From JBDSZL01 sp039925145 (GTDB lineage: Bacteria > Acidobacteriota > Vicinamibacteria > Vicinamibacterales > SCN-69-37): a stretch of 19,788 bases of DNA. The notes below the pieces were generated by a model. The model was given only the letters and a program-made list of their open reading frames with translations. It was not told the origin of the DNA and made no database searches. Of the stretch, positions 6,881 to 14,170 are shown piece by piece. Position 1 is the stretch's first letter. Each line of letters begins with the position of its first letter. The position numbers were made by a program, and so were the translations under genes. The stretch is taken from positions 1-19,788 of the forward strand of contig JBDSZL010000079.1 in the NCBI GenBank assembly GCA_039925145.1, read 5' to 3'.

Positions 6881-7753
6881 TCAGGGTCGATGTGTGAGCC
6901 GCACCGCAATGCCCCAAGGATCGCGAGCCACACGCCCGTCGTGTTGTTCGGCTGTCTCCTGTCCGGCGGCGCTGAGGCCGAGGGCAGTCTGCCTGAGGGC
7001 GGTCTCGTTCGGCAGCACGAGGTCCCAGTACAGCAGGCGGGCGTCATCATCACCGGCGACCGGCGAGGCCGAAGCCCACGTGTTCAGGCCGACGTGGTGA
7101 TGGTAACCACCCGCCGATACGAAGAGAGCGCCGGGAAACGAGGCGATCATCGGCTCGAATCCCAGGGCGTCCACGTAGAACGCCCTCGCCCGCGGCAGGT
7201 CGCCGACGTAGAAATGCACATGGCCGATAGTCGTCGCCGGCGGCAAGCCGTGCCACTCCAGACCGCTGCCGGCCGCGATCAAGCCGTCGGTGTCCAGCGG
7301 GTCGCTTGCCGCCACGAGCTCGCCGTCATGACGCACCCACTGATCACGCGGGCGGTCGCGATAGACCTCCACCGTGATGCCGTCAGGATCGACGAGGTAC
7401 AACGCTTCGCTGAACAAGTGGTCAGCCGCCGACACCTGCAGACCCGCCCTGAGCGCGTGGCTGAAGAAGCTGCCGAGATCCTGGCGGCGCGGCAGGAGGA
7501 TCGCAAAGTGATAAAGCCCGAGCAGCCCCCGCCGGGGAACTGGCCGGGCGCCCCGCTGCTCATGTAGATGCAGGAGCGGGGCCCCACCGTCCCGAGCGCC
7601 GAGGCTGGCCTTCGCGCCATCGCGCTCAGCCCCGTGCAGAATCTCAAAGCCCAGCATCTCGACATAGAACCGCGACGACCGTGCCACGTCCGACACCTGA
7701 AGGGTCACCGCGCCCACGTGCGCTTCGGGGGGCAGAATGAATCGTTTGGCCAC
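6881..7753 (-). CDS. Two-domain VOC protein, catechol-2,3-dioxygenase-like (CatE/YfiE type)
   Basis: The 290-residue product contains two VOC modules, as in extradiol dioxygenases of the Bacillus CatE type. Module 1 (about 10-135) shows His12, His82 in YHFAILLP and Glu129 in VDPDGITVEVYRD, the expected two-His/one-Glu iron site. Module 2 (about 175-290) has GHVHFYVGDLPRARAFY and the family hallmark SAGGYHHHVGLNTW. Its last strand, DPWGIAVRL, lacks the acidic ligand, so only the first module appears able to hold metal. The likely reaction is ring cleavage of a catecholic substrate, but the substrate is not identifiable. The start is GTG 7753, with a -10-like box immediately upstream. The gene is divergent from the thiolase-like gene. 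Confidence 0.85.
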   Translation of the reverse strand: MAKRFILPPEAHVGAVTLQVSDVARSSRFYVEMLGFEILHGAERDGAKASLGARDGGAPLLHLHEQRGARPVPRRGLLGLYHFAILLPRRQDLGSFFSHALRAGLQVSAADHLFSEALYLVDPDGITVEVYRDRPRDQWVRHDGELVAASDPLDTDGLIAAGSGLEWHGLPPATTIGHVHFYVGDLPRARAFYVDALGFEPMIASFPGALFVSAGGYHHHVGLNTWASASPVAGDDDARLLYWDLVLPNETALRQTALGLSAAGQETAEQHDGRVARDPWGIAVRLTHRP

Positions 7754-7759
7754 CCTTGA

Positions 7760-7765
7760 ATTCTA
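7760..7765 (-). promoter_or_regulatory. -10-like box abutting the VOC dioxygenase start (possible leaderless mRNA)
   Basis: TAGAAT on the minus strand ends only six bases before the GTG at 7753, so transcription would begin at or next to the start codon. No Shine-Dalgarno sequence lies between them. The -35 region is not recognisable. Confidence 0.3.
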
Positions 7766-7845
7766 TCGATCGACGTGTGCGGATGCCGAGAGCTGAATGC
7801 CCGCATCGCGTTCGAACGGGCACGAGTTGTGCGGAGGGCTGAGGT

Positions 7846-8913
7846 ATGCCCGACTACGAACCCGCCGTCATTCTCAGCGCGTGCAGACTGCCGATTGCAA
7901 TTGCCGGCGGCGCGCTCTCCGCACTGTCGGCCGTGGACCTCGGCGCGGTGGTCGTCCGCGAGGCGACACGACGGTCTGGACTCGGCGCCTCGGATCTGGG
8001 CGATGTCATCCTCGGATGCGTCTGGCCCGAGACACTCGGTCTGAACGTCGGCCGATCTGCGGCGTGCCGTGCTGAGGTGCCGCCGGATGTGCCCGGCGAG
8101 ACCGTCAACCGTCTGCGGGGTTCCGGTTTGCAGTCAGTCGTCCACGCCGTCGAAGCCACGCGGGTGGGCTACACGGAGGTCGTCCTGGCGGGCGGGGCAG
8201 AATCCATGTCGCACGTCAGCGAGGCCACGCGGCTCGACGCCTTGAAGCTGTGGCGCGACAACACGCCGAGTCCCTCTGACATTGAAGCCCGCTTTGGCGT
8301 GAGCTGCCACGACCAGGCCGAGTGGCTGACCGCGCAACGGGCACTCGCAGAAACCGCGCTTTCCGATGGCCGGTTCGCGGCAGAGCTCGTGCCGATCGAC
8401 AGGGGCGAAGGGCCGTCCGGACCGCGTCACGTCGTGGCGGTGGACGACCTCGCCTGCGCGGACACGCCTGCGGTCGAGCAGGACAATGCGGCCGCCCTGA
8501 TCGTGGCCACTGCCGAGCGCGCCGCGCGCTCCGGACGGCCTCCGCTCGCGCGCATCCTTTCGTTCGCCTCGACCGGCACCGATGCAGCCGGTGCCGCGAC
8601 CATCCAGGCCACCGTCACGACGAAGGCCCTCGGACGCGCGAAGCTCGACGCCGCGCATATCGACCTGCTCGAGATGAACGAGACCTTCGCCGGGCAAGCA
8701 CTGGTGGCGGCAAGGACACTCGCGATTGATCCCTCGCGCGTGAACCGACACAGCGCCGCGTTCTCGCTCGGGTTATGCCCGGGAGCCGCCGGTGCTCGAC
8801 TGCTCGTGACACTCGTCCACGCCCTGCGCGCCCGCGGTGGGGGGCATGGTGTGGCCGCGCTCGACGCCGGGCAGCAGATGGGACTCGCGATGGTCATCGC
8901 GGTCGACGGGTGA
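7846..8913 (+). CDS. Thiolase-fold protein lacking all catalytic residues
   Basis: Over its whole length this resembles acetyl-CoA acetyltransferases: SALSAVDLGAVVVREA, VILGCV, GLQSVVHAVEATRVG, VVLAGGAESMS, LARILSFASTG, LDAAHIDLLEMNETFAGQAL and GARLLVTLVHALRARGGGHGVAAL. It is 355 residues instead of about 390, with losses around the lid loop. The nucleophilic Cys of VNRLCGSG is Arg91. The His of ALGHP is Leu310. The Cys of the CxGGG element is Asp340, and the glycine-rich motif reads AGQQMG. Normal condensation or thiolysis chemistry should therefore be impossible. The frame is intact and a GGAGGG ribosome binding site precedes the ATG, so it may be a repurposed CoA-binding or structural homologue, or an early pseudogene. 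Confidence 0.8.
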   Translation: MPDYEPAVILSACRLPIAIAGGALSALSAVDLGAVVVREATRRSGLGASDLGDVILGCVWPETLGLNVGRSAACRAEVPPDVPGETVNRLRGSGLQSVVHAVEATRVGYTEVVLAGGAESMSHVSEATRLDALKLWRDNTPSPSDIEARFGVSCHDQAEWLTAQRALAETALSDGRFAAELVPIDRGEGPSGPRHVVAVDDLACADTPAVEQDNAAALIVATAERAARSGRPPLARILSFASTGTDAAGAATIQATVTTKALGRAKLDAAHIDLLEMNETFAGQALVAARTLAIDPSRVNRHSAAFSLGLCPGAAGARLLVTLVHALRARGGGHGVAALDAGQQMGLAMVIAVDG

Positions 8914-9077
8914 TTATCGATAATGACGCCGATCGCGCACCCGAGCGACGCCTCCACGAGGGGGCAAACACAAGTTTCCACCACTGACGGCTGGCGGTGA
9001 TAACTGGACGCCTGGACACACGCCGCTTGACCTAATCACCAGTTAACGCGAAGATCGAGCGCAGGAGATCAATCAGT

Positions 9078-9461
9078 ATGGCAAAACGTCAGAAGCGGCA
9101 AGCGCGGTCAGGAGCCGCCGAAAGTATCGGAGCAGCACTGGGGAGACTGGCGGCGCGCATCGAAGCGTGGCGCAGTCAACGGATCGAGATCGGTCGAGAA
9201 ATTCAGCAGCTTATGGGCCAGGCGCAGGGTCTGTTCCGGGAAGTGATGCAGGAGCCATCGCCAAGCACCCCCACGGCGCAGGGTCTCTCGAAGGGGAAGG
9301 GCGGCCGTCCGAAAGGTTACAAGATGTCAGCCGCAACCAAGGCCAAGCTCCGCGCGGCGTGGAAACGGCGTAAGGCGGCGGCTGCCGGTTCGGCCGCAGG
9401 CTCCACGAGCAGCGAACCCAAGAGCCAGACCCAGGTACGGAAGCGTCGTAACGCAGCGTAG
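9078..9461 (+). CDS. Small basic protein with coiled coil and AT-hook-like motif
   Basis: The 127-residue product is highly basic at both ends. Residues 15-58 form a likely helical or coiled segment (GRLAARIEAWRSQRIEIGRE...). After a Ser/Pro linker comes KGGRPKGYKMSAATKAKL (73-90) with a GRPKG core like an AT-hook, then an Ala/Lys/Arg-rich tail. This pattern suggests a DNA-binding, nucleoid-associated or histone-H1-like protein, but I cannot name a family. AGGAGA lies upstream of the ATG at somewhat long spacing. It is read alone and ends in front of a bidirectional terminator-like hairpin facing the ABC operon. Confidence 0.7.
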   Translation: MAKRQKRQARSGAAESIGAALGRLAARIEAWRSQRIEIGREIQQLMGQAQGLFREVMQEPSPSTPTAQGLSKGKGGRPKGYKMSAATKAKLRAAWKRRKAAAAGSAAGSTSSEPKSQTQVRKRRNAA

Positions 9462-9501
9462 TTTTCAGTGGGCGATAGATAGCCTTCGGCGCAGAAGACA
9501 C

Positions 9502-9525
9502 AGAGGCCCGTGCAAGCGGGCTTCT
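9502..9525. terminator. Bidirectional terminator-like hairpin between convergent genes
   Basis: A nine-pair stem (9502-9510 with 9517-9525, one G-T pair) encloses a six-base loop and is followed on the plus strand by GGTTTGT. It lies in the 79-bp gap between the rightward small basic gene and the leftward permease gene, so it can end both transcripts. The U-run is short. Confidence 0.6.
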
Positions 9526-9540
9526 GGTTTGTACGGGCAC

Positions 9541-10818
9541 CTACTCATACCGAAGCGCCTCGATGGGATCCATGCGTGAGGCTCGCAGCGCCGGAATGAA
9601 TGAGCTGACCAGTCCCACGATCATCAGAATGGCGGTACACAGCCCAACCAGTTCGAGCGACAGGATGAGATGAATATCGGCCGCCCCCGTGGCATCGTCC
9701 ACCAGCTCGGAGAGAAAGGGGCGCGGGCTGATGAGCCACACCAGCACATACGAAGTCAGCACACCCGCCAGGCCGCCCGCAAAAGTGGTGACAAGACCTT
9801 CGAACAAAAACTGCAGCAGAATGGCACGACGCCGGGCACCAAGCGCCTTCCGCAATCCAATCTCGTGAGTACGCTCGGTGACCGATACGAACATGATATT
9901 CATCACCCCGACACCGCCAATGGCTAGCGTCAGCACGCCAATGAATGTGAGCACCAGTTTCAAGCCGAGGACGATGCCTGCCGTCGTCCGCTGATTTTCA
10001 GCGGACCCGAAGATGTGGATGGCGCGTTCGTCGGCAGGATTGAACCGCAGGCGTTTGCTCAACACGTCCCGAACGTCGGTGTTGACTTTCGCGTCGAGTG
10101 CGGGATCCACGGCCTGGTACACCATGTCGCTCAGGTACTCTGTGTTCCAAAGCTGTCCAGCTGTTGTGTACGGAATGAAGACGCTTTCCTTGTCGGGACG
10201 GCCGTAGCTGGAGAGCTGAACCTTCTCCTGCTGAACTCCGACCACATCGAACGGCAGTCCCCTCAGTCTCACGGTCTCCCCAATCGCGGGCCGCGTCCCA
10301 AACAGCTTCAGCGCGACCTCACTACCCAGGAACACCACGCGTCGCTGCAGGCGAACGTCTTCGGCGTCGATGAACCGTCCTGCGGCCGCCGGTTGCGTGC
10401 GCATGACGCCGTAGTCTGGCGACACGGCCCGCGCGCGGAAGCTGCCCTGGGTAATGCCGTAGACCACCGCGAGATCCCGCATGTATTCGGGACTCCACAT
10501 CTTGACAAGCGGCAACTGCCCAACGGCTTCCGCGTCGGTCAGACGCAGGCGCAGACCTCGTCCGGCGCGCTCGCCTCCGGCCTGCATGCTGGTCTGGCCG
10601 GCGAACACGATTGACACACCATCGCCGAACGCCCCATGAAAACCTCGCTTCAGCGCCTCGTCGAATCCCTGCCCGTAGGCAAGCAGCATTACAACGGACA
10701 CGATGCCCCATGAGATTCCCAGCATCGACAGCGCCGCACGCGTGCGATTGCGCAGAAGACCGATGATGGCTTCGCGGGTAATCTCGATCAGGAGGTGGCG
10801 GCCGCGTGCTGCGCCCAT
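9541..10818 (-). CDS. ABC transporter permease (MacB/FtsX type), second permease
   Basis: A 425-residue inner-membrane permease without an ATPase domain. One N-terminal helix (about 28-50, in RTRAALSMLGISWGIVSVVML) is followed by a large MacB_PCD-type periplasmic domain (about 55-285). Three C-terminal helices follow: the first contains TLAIGGVGVMNIMFVSVTERTHEIGLRKALGA, whose end is the conserved coupling loop to the ATPase, and the others lie near 340-365 and 390-412. The ending RASRMDPIEALRYE is the FtsX signature. The ATG overlaps the stop codon of the previous permease by one base (TAATG), indicating translational coupling. It probably dimerises with that permease and works with the MacA-like adaptor. 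The required ATPase is not in the window. Confidence 0.92.
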   Translation of the reverse strand: MGAARGRHLLIEITREAIIGLLRNRTRAALSMLGISWGIVSVVMLLAYGQGFDEALKRGFHGAFGDGVSIVFAGQTSMQAGGERAGRGLRLRLTDAEAVGQLPLVKMWSPEYMRDLAVVYGITQGSFRARAVSPDYGVMRTQPAAAGRFIDAEDVRLQRRVVFLGSEVALKLFGTRPAIGETVRLRGLPFDVVGVQQEKVQLSSYGRPDKESVFIPYTTAGQLWNTEYLSDMVYQAVDPALDAKVNTDVRDVLSKRLRFNPADERAIHIFGSAENQRTTAGIVLGLKLVLTFIGVLTLAIGGVGVMNIMFVSVTERTHEIGLRKALGARRRAILLQFLFEGLVTTFAGGLAGVLTSYVLVWLISPRPFLSELVDDATGAADIHLILSLELVGLCTAILMIVGLVSSFIPALRASRMDPIEALRYE

Positions 10819-12113
10819 TACGCCTCGTAACGCAGCGCTTCGACGGGAGGCAATCCGGCCGCGCGCCTGGCCGGATAGGTGGAGGTGACGACGCCGATCA
10901 TCGTCAACGCGGCGACGGCGCCGAGCCCGGCGCCCCAGGTGAGTGTCATGCCCTGAAACCGGGCTGGCATGGGCAGCGTGTTCACGGCGGCGCAGAGGGC
11001 AATGGCCACCGCGAAGCCCACGCCACCGCTGAAGATCGTCAGCACGAACCCTTCGAGGAAGAACTGCCGCTGAATCTGCGCGCTGGTCGCGCCAAGCGCC
11101 TTACGCAGCCCGATCTCCTTCGTGCGCTCGCGCACGGCGACCAGCATGATGTTCATGACGCCAATGCCGCCAAGACCGAGCGTCACGAGGCCGACCAGTG
11201 TGAAGAAGTCCTTCATCGCGCCAATCATTCGCGAGAACATCAGCGTCTGCAGTGTCGTGTCCCACATGGCAATCGCGTTGCGATCGCCGGGATCGAAACG
11301 GTGGCGCGGCGCCAGGATCCGGCGCACCTCGCGTTCGACGGGCCAGTCGATGTCTTCAATGCGTCCCGTGCGGCTGTCGAGCACGCGCGGCAGCTCGCCA
11401 ATCACCGACGGCTGCGGCGACACGATGATTTGCGACACCGTCCCGGCGGGCACGCCGACCCGCGGGAAGTCGCGGGCCATCGCCGCGAAGGGCACAAACA
11501 CCTTGTCGTTATCGGGACCGCTGTAGTTGCTGTCCTGATCCTTCTTCCGGATCTTGCCGATGATGGTGTATGGCACGCCGTTGAGCTGAATGGTCTGTCC
11601 AAGACTGTCGCGGCTGCCGAAGAGCTGCGCGGTGGCGTCTGCTCCGACAATCGCGACGCGCTCGGCATGGTCTTCGTCGGTAAACCGAAACATCCGTCCG
11701 CGCTCGATGTCGATGGTGCGGATGGCTTGATACTGCGGCTCGATGCCATGGACCATGAGCGCCGCCGCGTTGTATGAGCTCTTGACGTTGACGCCACCCC
11801 GCTGAATCTCCGGGCTGACGACGGCGATGAGGCGTGATTCGCGGGCAAGGGCGCGGGCGTCGTCGAGGGTCAGCCGGATTTCGCGGCCGGCACGCTCGCC
11901 GCCGGCCTGGAGCGACGTCCGACCGCCCCAGATGATGCCGACGTTCTTTCCCATCTCCTCGAGCACGTGCTGGTTGCCGCGCTGAAAGCCCTCGCCGGTG
12001 GCCGAGAGCACCACGACCGAGATGATGCCCCACAGAATTCCGAACATCGTGAGGAAGCTGCGCAGCTTGTTGGCGCGCAGATTCGAGAAGACCTGGGCGA
12101 ACACCTCGCGCAT
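10818..12113 (-). CDS. ABC transporter permease (MacB/FtsX type), first permease
   Basis: The 431-residue product has the same plan as its downstream neighbour: an N-terminal helix (about 18-40, FLTMFGILWGIISVVVLSATG), a periplasmic MacB-type domain (about 45-295) and three C-terminal helices. It carries GLGGIGVMNIMLVAVRERTKEIGLRKALGA and the terminal YPARRAAGLPPVEALRYEA. The two permeases share the AGGERAGR stretch and the coupling loop, so they are paralogues, most simply a heterodimeric pair. It starts three bases after the stop codon of the adaptor gene and its own stop overlaps the next start, so all three are one operon. No nucleotide-binding domain is fused, unlike Escherichia coli MacB. 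The substrate is unknown; macrolides, peptides, lipoproteins or signals are handled by relatives. Confidence 0.92.
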   Translation of the reverse strand: MREVFAQVFSNLRANKLRSFLTMFGILWGIISVVVLSATGEGFQRGNQHVLEEMGKNVGIIWGGRTSLQAGGERAGREIRLTLDDARALARESRLIAVVSPEIQRGGVNVKSSYNAAALMVHGIEPQYQAIRTIDIERGRMFRFTDEDHAERVAIVGADATAQLFGSRDSLGQTIQLNGVPYTIIGKIRKKDQDSNYSGPDNDKVFVPFAAMARDFPRVGVPAGTVSQIIVSPQPSVIGELPRVLDSRTGRIEDIDWPVEREVRRILAPRHRFDPGDRNAIAMWDTTLQTLMFSRMIGAMKDFFTLVGLVTLGLGGIGVMNIMLVAVRERTKEIGLRKALGATSAQIQRQFFLEGFVLTIFSGGVGFAVAIALCAAVNTLPMPARFQGMTLTWGAGLGAVAALTMIGVVTSTYPARRAAGLPPVEALRYEA

Positions 12114-12116
12114 GGA

Positions 12117-13310
12117 TCAGCCGGGCAGCACGACCCGGTCGCCCGCCTTCAGGCCACCGAGCACCTGGATGCGCGACCCGTTCCCCACGCCCACCGTAAC
12201 GGGCACGCGGCGCCGGCCGGTCTTCGACGCGGCATCGACCAGATCGACGAACGGATGACGTTCGGCGTCGTAGACCAGTGCCGCCTCAGGAATGAGCAGC
12301 GAATCCCGGAACTCGTCGATGATGAGCTCCGCGTTGGCGGTCATGTTGGCTTTGAGCACCTGGCCGGGGTTGTCAATCGAGACTTTCACCTCGAACGTCG
12401 TCACGTTGTCCTTGTCGACGCCGATGGGCGAAATCTGCGTGACCCGGCCTTCGAAGATCTTGCCTCGGAAGGTCTCGGTGGTGATGCGCGCCGGCTGTCC
12501 GAGCTTGACGCGGCCGATGTCGGACTCGTCGACCTTGCCCCGCACGAACACATGCTCGATATCGCCGAGGGTCATCACGAGCGTCGCGGCGGCGCCCATG
12601 TTGAGGATCGACGAGACGGGGCTGCCGAGTTCGACATCGCGCGTGAGAACGGTAGCGTGGATGGGCGAGCGGATCGTGGCACTCGCGAGGTCCTCGACGG
12701 CCCGCTCCACCGCGGCGCGAGCCTGCGCGACGTTAGCCTCGGCCTCGCTCACTCGGGCGCGGCCAATCGCAAGCTGGCCGGTCGCGGCCCGCTGTCGATT
12801 CTGCGCCTGCTCAACCGCGATCTTCGATTCGTCGAGACCGGACGACGAGAGCAGTTTCTGGTCGAACAGGCGCTGGGCCCGCGCAAGATTCCGGCGCGCA
12901 AACTCGACATCGGGCGCTTCAGCCTCGACCTCGTTCTTGTGCCACTGCGCGACCGCGCCCTCATGCGCGGCCTGAGCCGCCTGCAGGTTCGCATTCGCTT
13001 CCCGCTGGCGCGCGGTGAGGATCTCGCGGTCGAGCTCCGCCAGCACCTGGCCAGGCCGAACCAGCTGGTCCACCTCGACCAGGAGACGCTCGATGATCCC
13101 GTTTGCCTTCGACTTGATTTCGATCTTGGTGATGGGCTCGACCTTGCCCGTCGCGACCACCGATGAGACCAGCGTGCCGCGCTCTGCTGTGGCCACGAGC
13201 GACGGGTCGAGAGCCGGGGCCGCACCATTCAACCGGGAGATGCCCCATCCAGCCAGAGCCAGGACGAGAACGCCCGTGGCTACCAGCCCCACGCGTTTGC
13301 GATTCTTCAT
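12117..13310 (-). CDS. Periplasmic adaptor subunit of a tripartite efflux system (MacA-like)
   Basis: A membrane-fusion protein of the HlyD/MacA type, 397 residues from the ATG at 13310 (a GTG one codon upstream is equivalent). After a short basic start, a hydrophobic segment (about 7-25) anchors it in the inner membrane. The first lipoyl half (GKVEPITKIEIKSKANGIIERLLVEVDQLVRPGQVLAELD) is followed by a long alpha-helical hairpin (about 96-210). The second lipoyl half contains ATIRSPIHATVLTRDVELGSPVSS, and beta-barrel and membrane-proximal domains end the chain. AGAGG lies about eight bases before the start. Being first in the operon, it should link the two permeases to an outer-membrane channel, supporting a diderm envelope. 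No TolC-like gene is present nearby. Confidence 0.92.
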   Translation of the reverse strand: MKNRKRVGLVATGVLVLALAGWGISRLNGAAPALDPSLVATAERGTLVSSVVATGKVEPITKIEIKSKANGIIERLLVEVDQLVRPGQVLAELDREILTARQREANANLQAAQAAHEGAVAQWHKNEVEAEAPDVEFARRNLARAQRLFDQKLLSSSGLDESKIAVEQAQNRQRAATGQLAIGRARVSEAEANVAQARAAVERAVEDLASATIRSPIHATVLTRDVELGSPVSSILNMGAAATLVMTLGDIEHVFVRGKVDESDIGRVKLGQPARITTETFRGKIFEGRVTQISPIGVDKDNVTTFEVKVSIDNPGQVLKANMTANAELIIDEFRDSLLIPEAALVYDAERHPFVDLVDAASKTGRRRVPVTVGVGNGSRIQVLGGLKAGDRVVLPG

Positions 13311-13467
13311 CACGGACCTCTGATCCCCTGTCTTGATGCGAACCTCCTAGTGGACGACAACTCCACCGCAAACGTTGCACCGCCGATCCAAGGGATGCAC
13401 ATCCTGACACTTCGCAGCCATCCGGCGCCAGCCACCAAGGCAGGCGCGGGCACCGCGCGAGTCCAGG

Positions 13468-13485
13468 GCCGCGCTAAAGCGCGGC
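13468..13485. repeat. REP-like palindrome (GCCGCGC-TAAA-GCGCGGC)
   Basis: A perfect seven-pair inverted repeat with a four-base loop lies in the spacer between the sortase gene and the MacA-like gene, just downstream of the sortase stop codon. It could fold as a transcript end or processing signal. No U-run follows on the minus strand. The CTAAAG loop with GC arms resembles dispersed extragenic palindromes, but only one copy is seen here. Confidence 0.4.
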
Positions 13486-13501
13486 TCGCGCGGGCGGCGG
13501 T

Positions 13502-14170
13502 CTACGGCTTACGGGTTGCGGGTGGCGGGTGGCGAGTCGGAGCGGCCGACGCTCCTGTGGCTGGCTCGACGGCATCGGCGCTGATGACGAACCGCTTGGG
13601 GGCGTGACCGATGTAGCGGAAGGGATAGCACGTGATGAGCGTCAACGATCGATTTGGGGTGGGCGCGAGTACGGAGATGTCGTCGGGCATCACGATCCGC
13701 AGCTGACGAACGACGTAGTGGAGGTCGCCATGCGGCGTTGCGAGCGTCACCCGGTCGCCGACTTTAATGTCCTGGAGCGGCTCGAAGTGGGTGTTTCGGT
13801 GACCGGCGAGCGCGCTGTTTCCGCTGTGCCAGGGCAGCGGCGTATCCGGCAGATGGCCGATCGCGATCTTGAGCGTGGACTCCTCATCGCCTTCTGCCAC
13901 GACCTCGGAGAAACCTAGACGTGGCACGTCCAGAATGCCGACGAGGCCCTGCGGTGCGACTTCAGGGGCGCCCTTCGAAGGCGGCACAATCGGTGCGGCG
14001 GTCGGCCGATCGGCGGATGTCGATCGAATCGCCTGCAGGGCCTGGCGCTGCGCCTGGCTGAAGCTGCGCGCCTGGAGCACCGCGAAACCCGTCCAGATCA
14101 GGCAGGCGGCTCCAGCGATGATCAGTCCGCGTTCGATCGATCGCAACAGCGTCCGGCGATTAGCGGTCAT
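13502..14170 (-). CDS. Sortase (class D/E-like)
   Basis: A 222-residue membrane-anchored transpeptidase that should cleave an LPXTG-like signal between Thr and the next residue and join the protein to an acceptor amine. The N-terminal helix (about 15-32) anchors it, a Pro-rich linker follows, and the sortase barrel starts at LVGILDVPRLGF (76-87). The catalytic triad is complete: His124 in ALAGHRNTHF, Cys181 in LITCYPF and Arg193 in PKRFVI. The start codon lies inside the VWA gene end (11-nt overlap), so it is translationally coupled. The likely substrate is the LPQTS protein two genes upstream. The last 15 or so residues (THE tail TRHPPPATRKP) derive from a G-rich simple repeat and are probably dispensable. 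Confidence 0.9.
   Translation of the reverse strand: MTANRRTLLRSIERGLIIAGAACLIWTGFAVLQARSFSQAQRQALQAIRSTSADRPTAAPIVPPSKGAPEVAPQGLVGILDVPRLGFSEVVAEGDEESTLKIAIGHLPDTPLPWHSGNSALAGHRNTHFEPLQDIKVGDRVTLATPHGDLHYVVRQLRIVMPDDISVLAPTPNRSLTLITCYPFRYIGHAPKRFVISADAVEPATGASAAPTRHPPPATRKP

Noticed and set aside
7818..7832. Sigma-54-like match GGGCACGAGTTGTGC before the thiolase-like gene
   Set aside because: Its -12 element touches the Shine-Dalgarno sequence, and transcription would start at about 7844, leaving no ribosome binding site in the mRNA. Taken as a chance match.
10806..13166. Plus-strand frames of 323 and 399 codons antisense to the ABC transporter genes
   Set aside because: The minus strand encodes well-recognised permeases and an adaptor. 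The antisense products are His/Arg-rich, as expected for shadows in GC-rich DNA.
13368..13381. GG-N10-GC pattern with TTGC on the minus strand upstream of the MacA-like gene
   Set aside because: Spacing fits and TTGC is present, but the -24 half (GGTGCA) is poor. Too weak to call.
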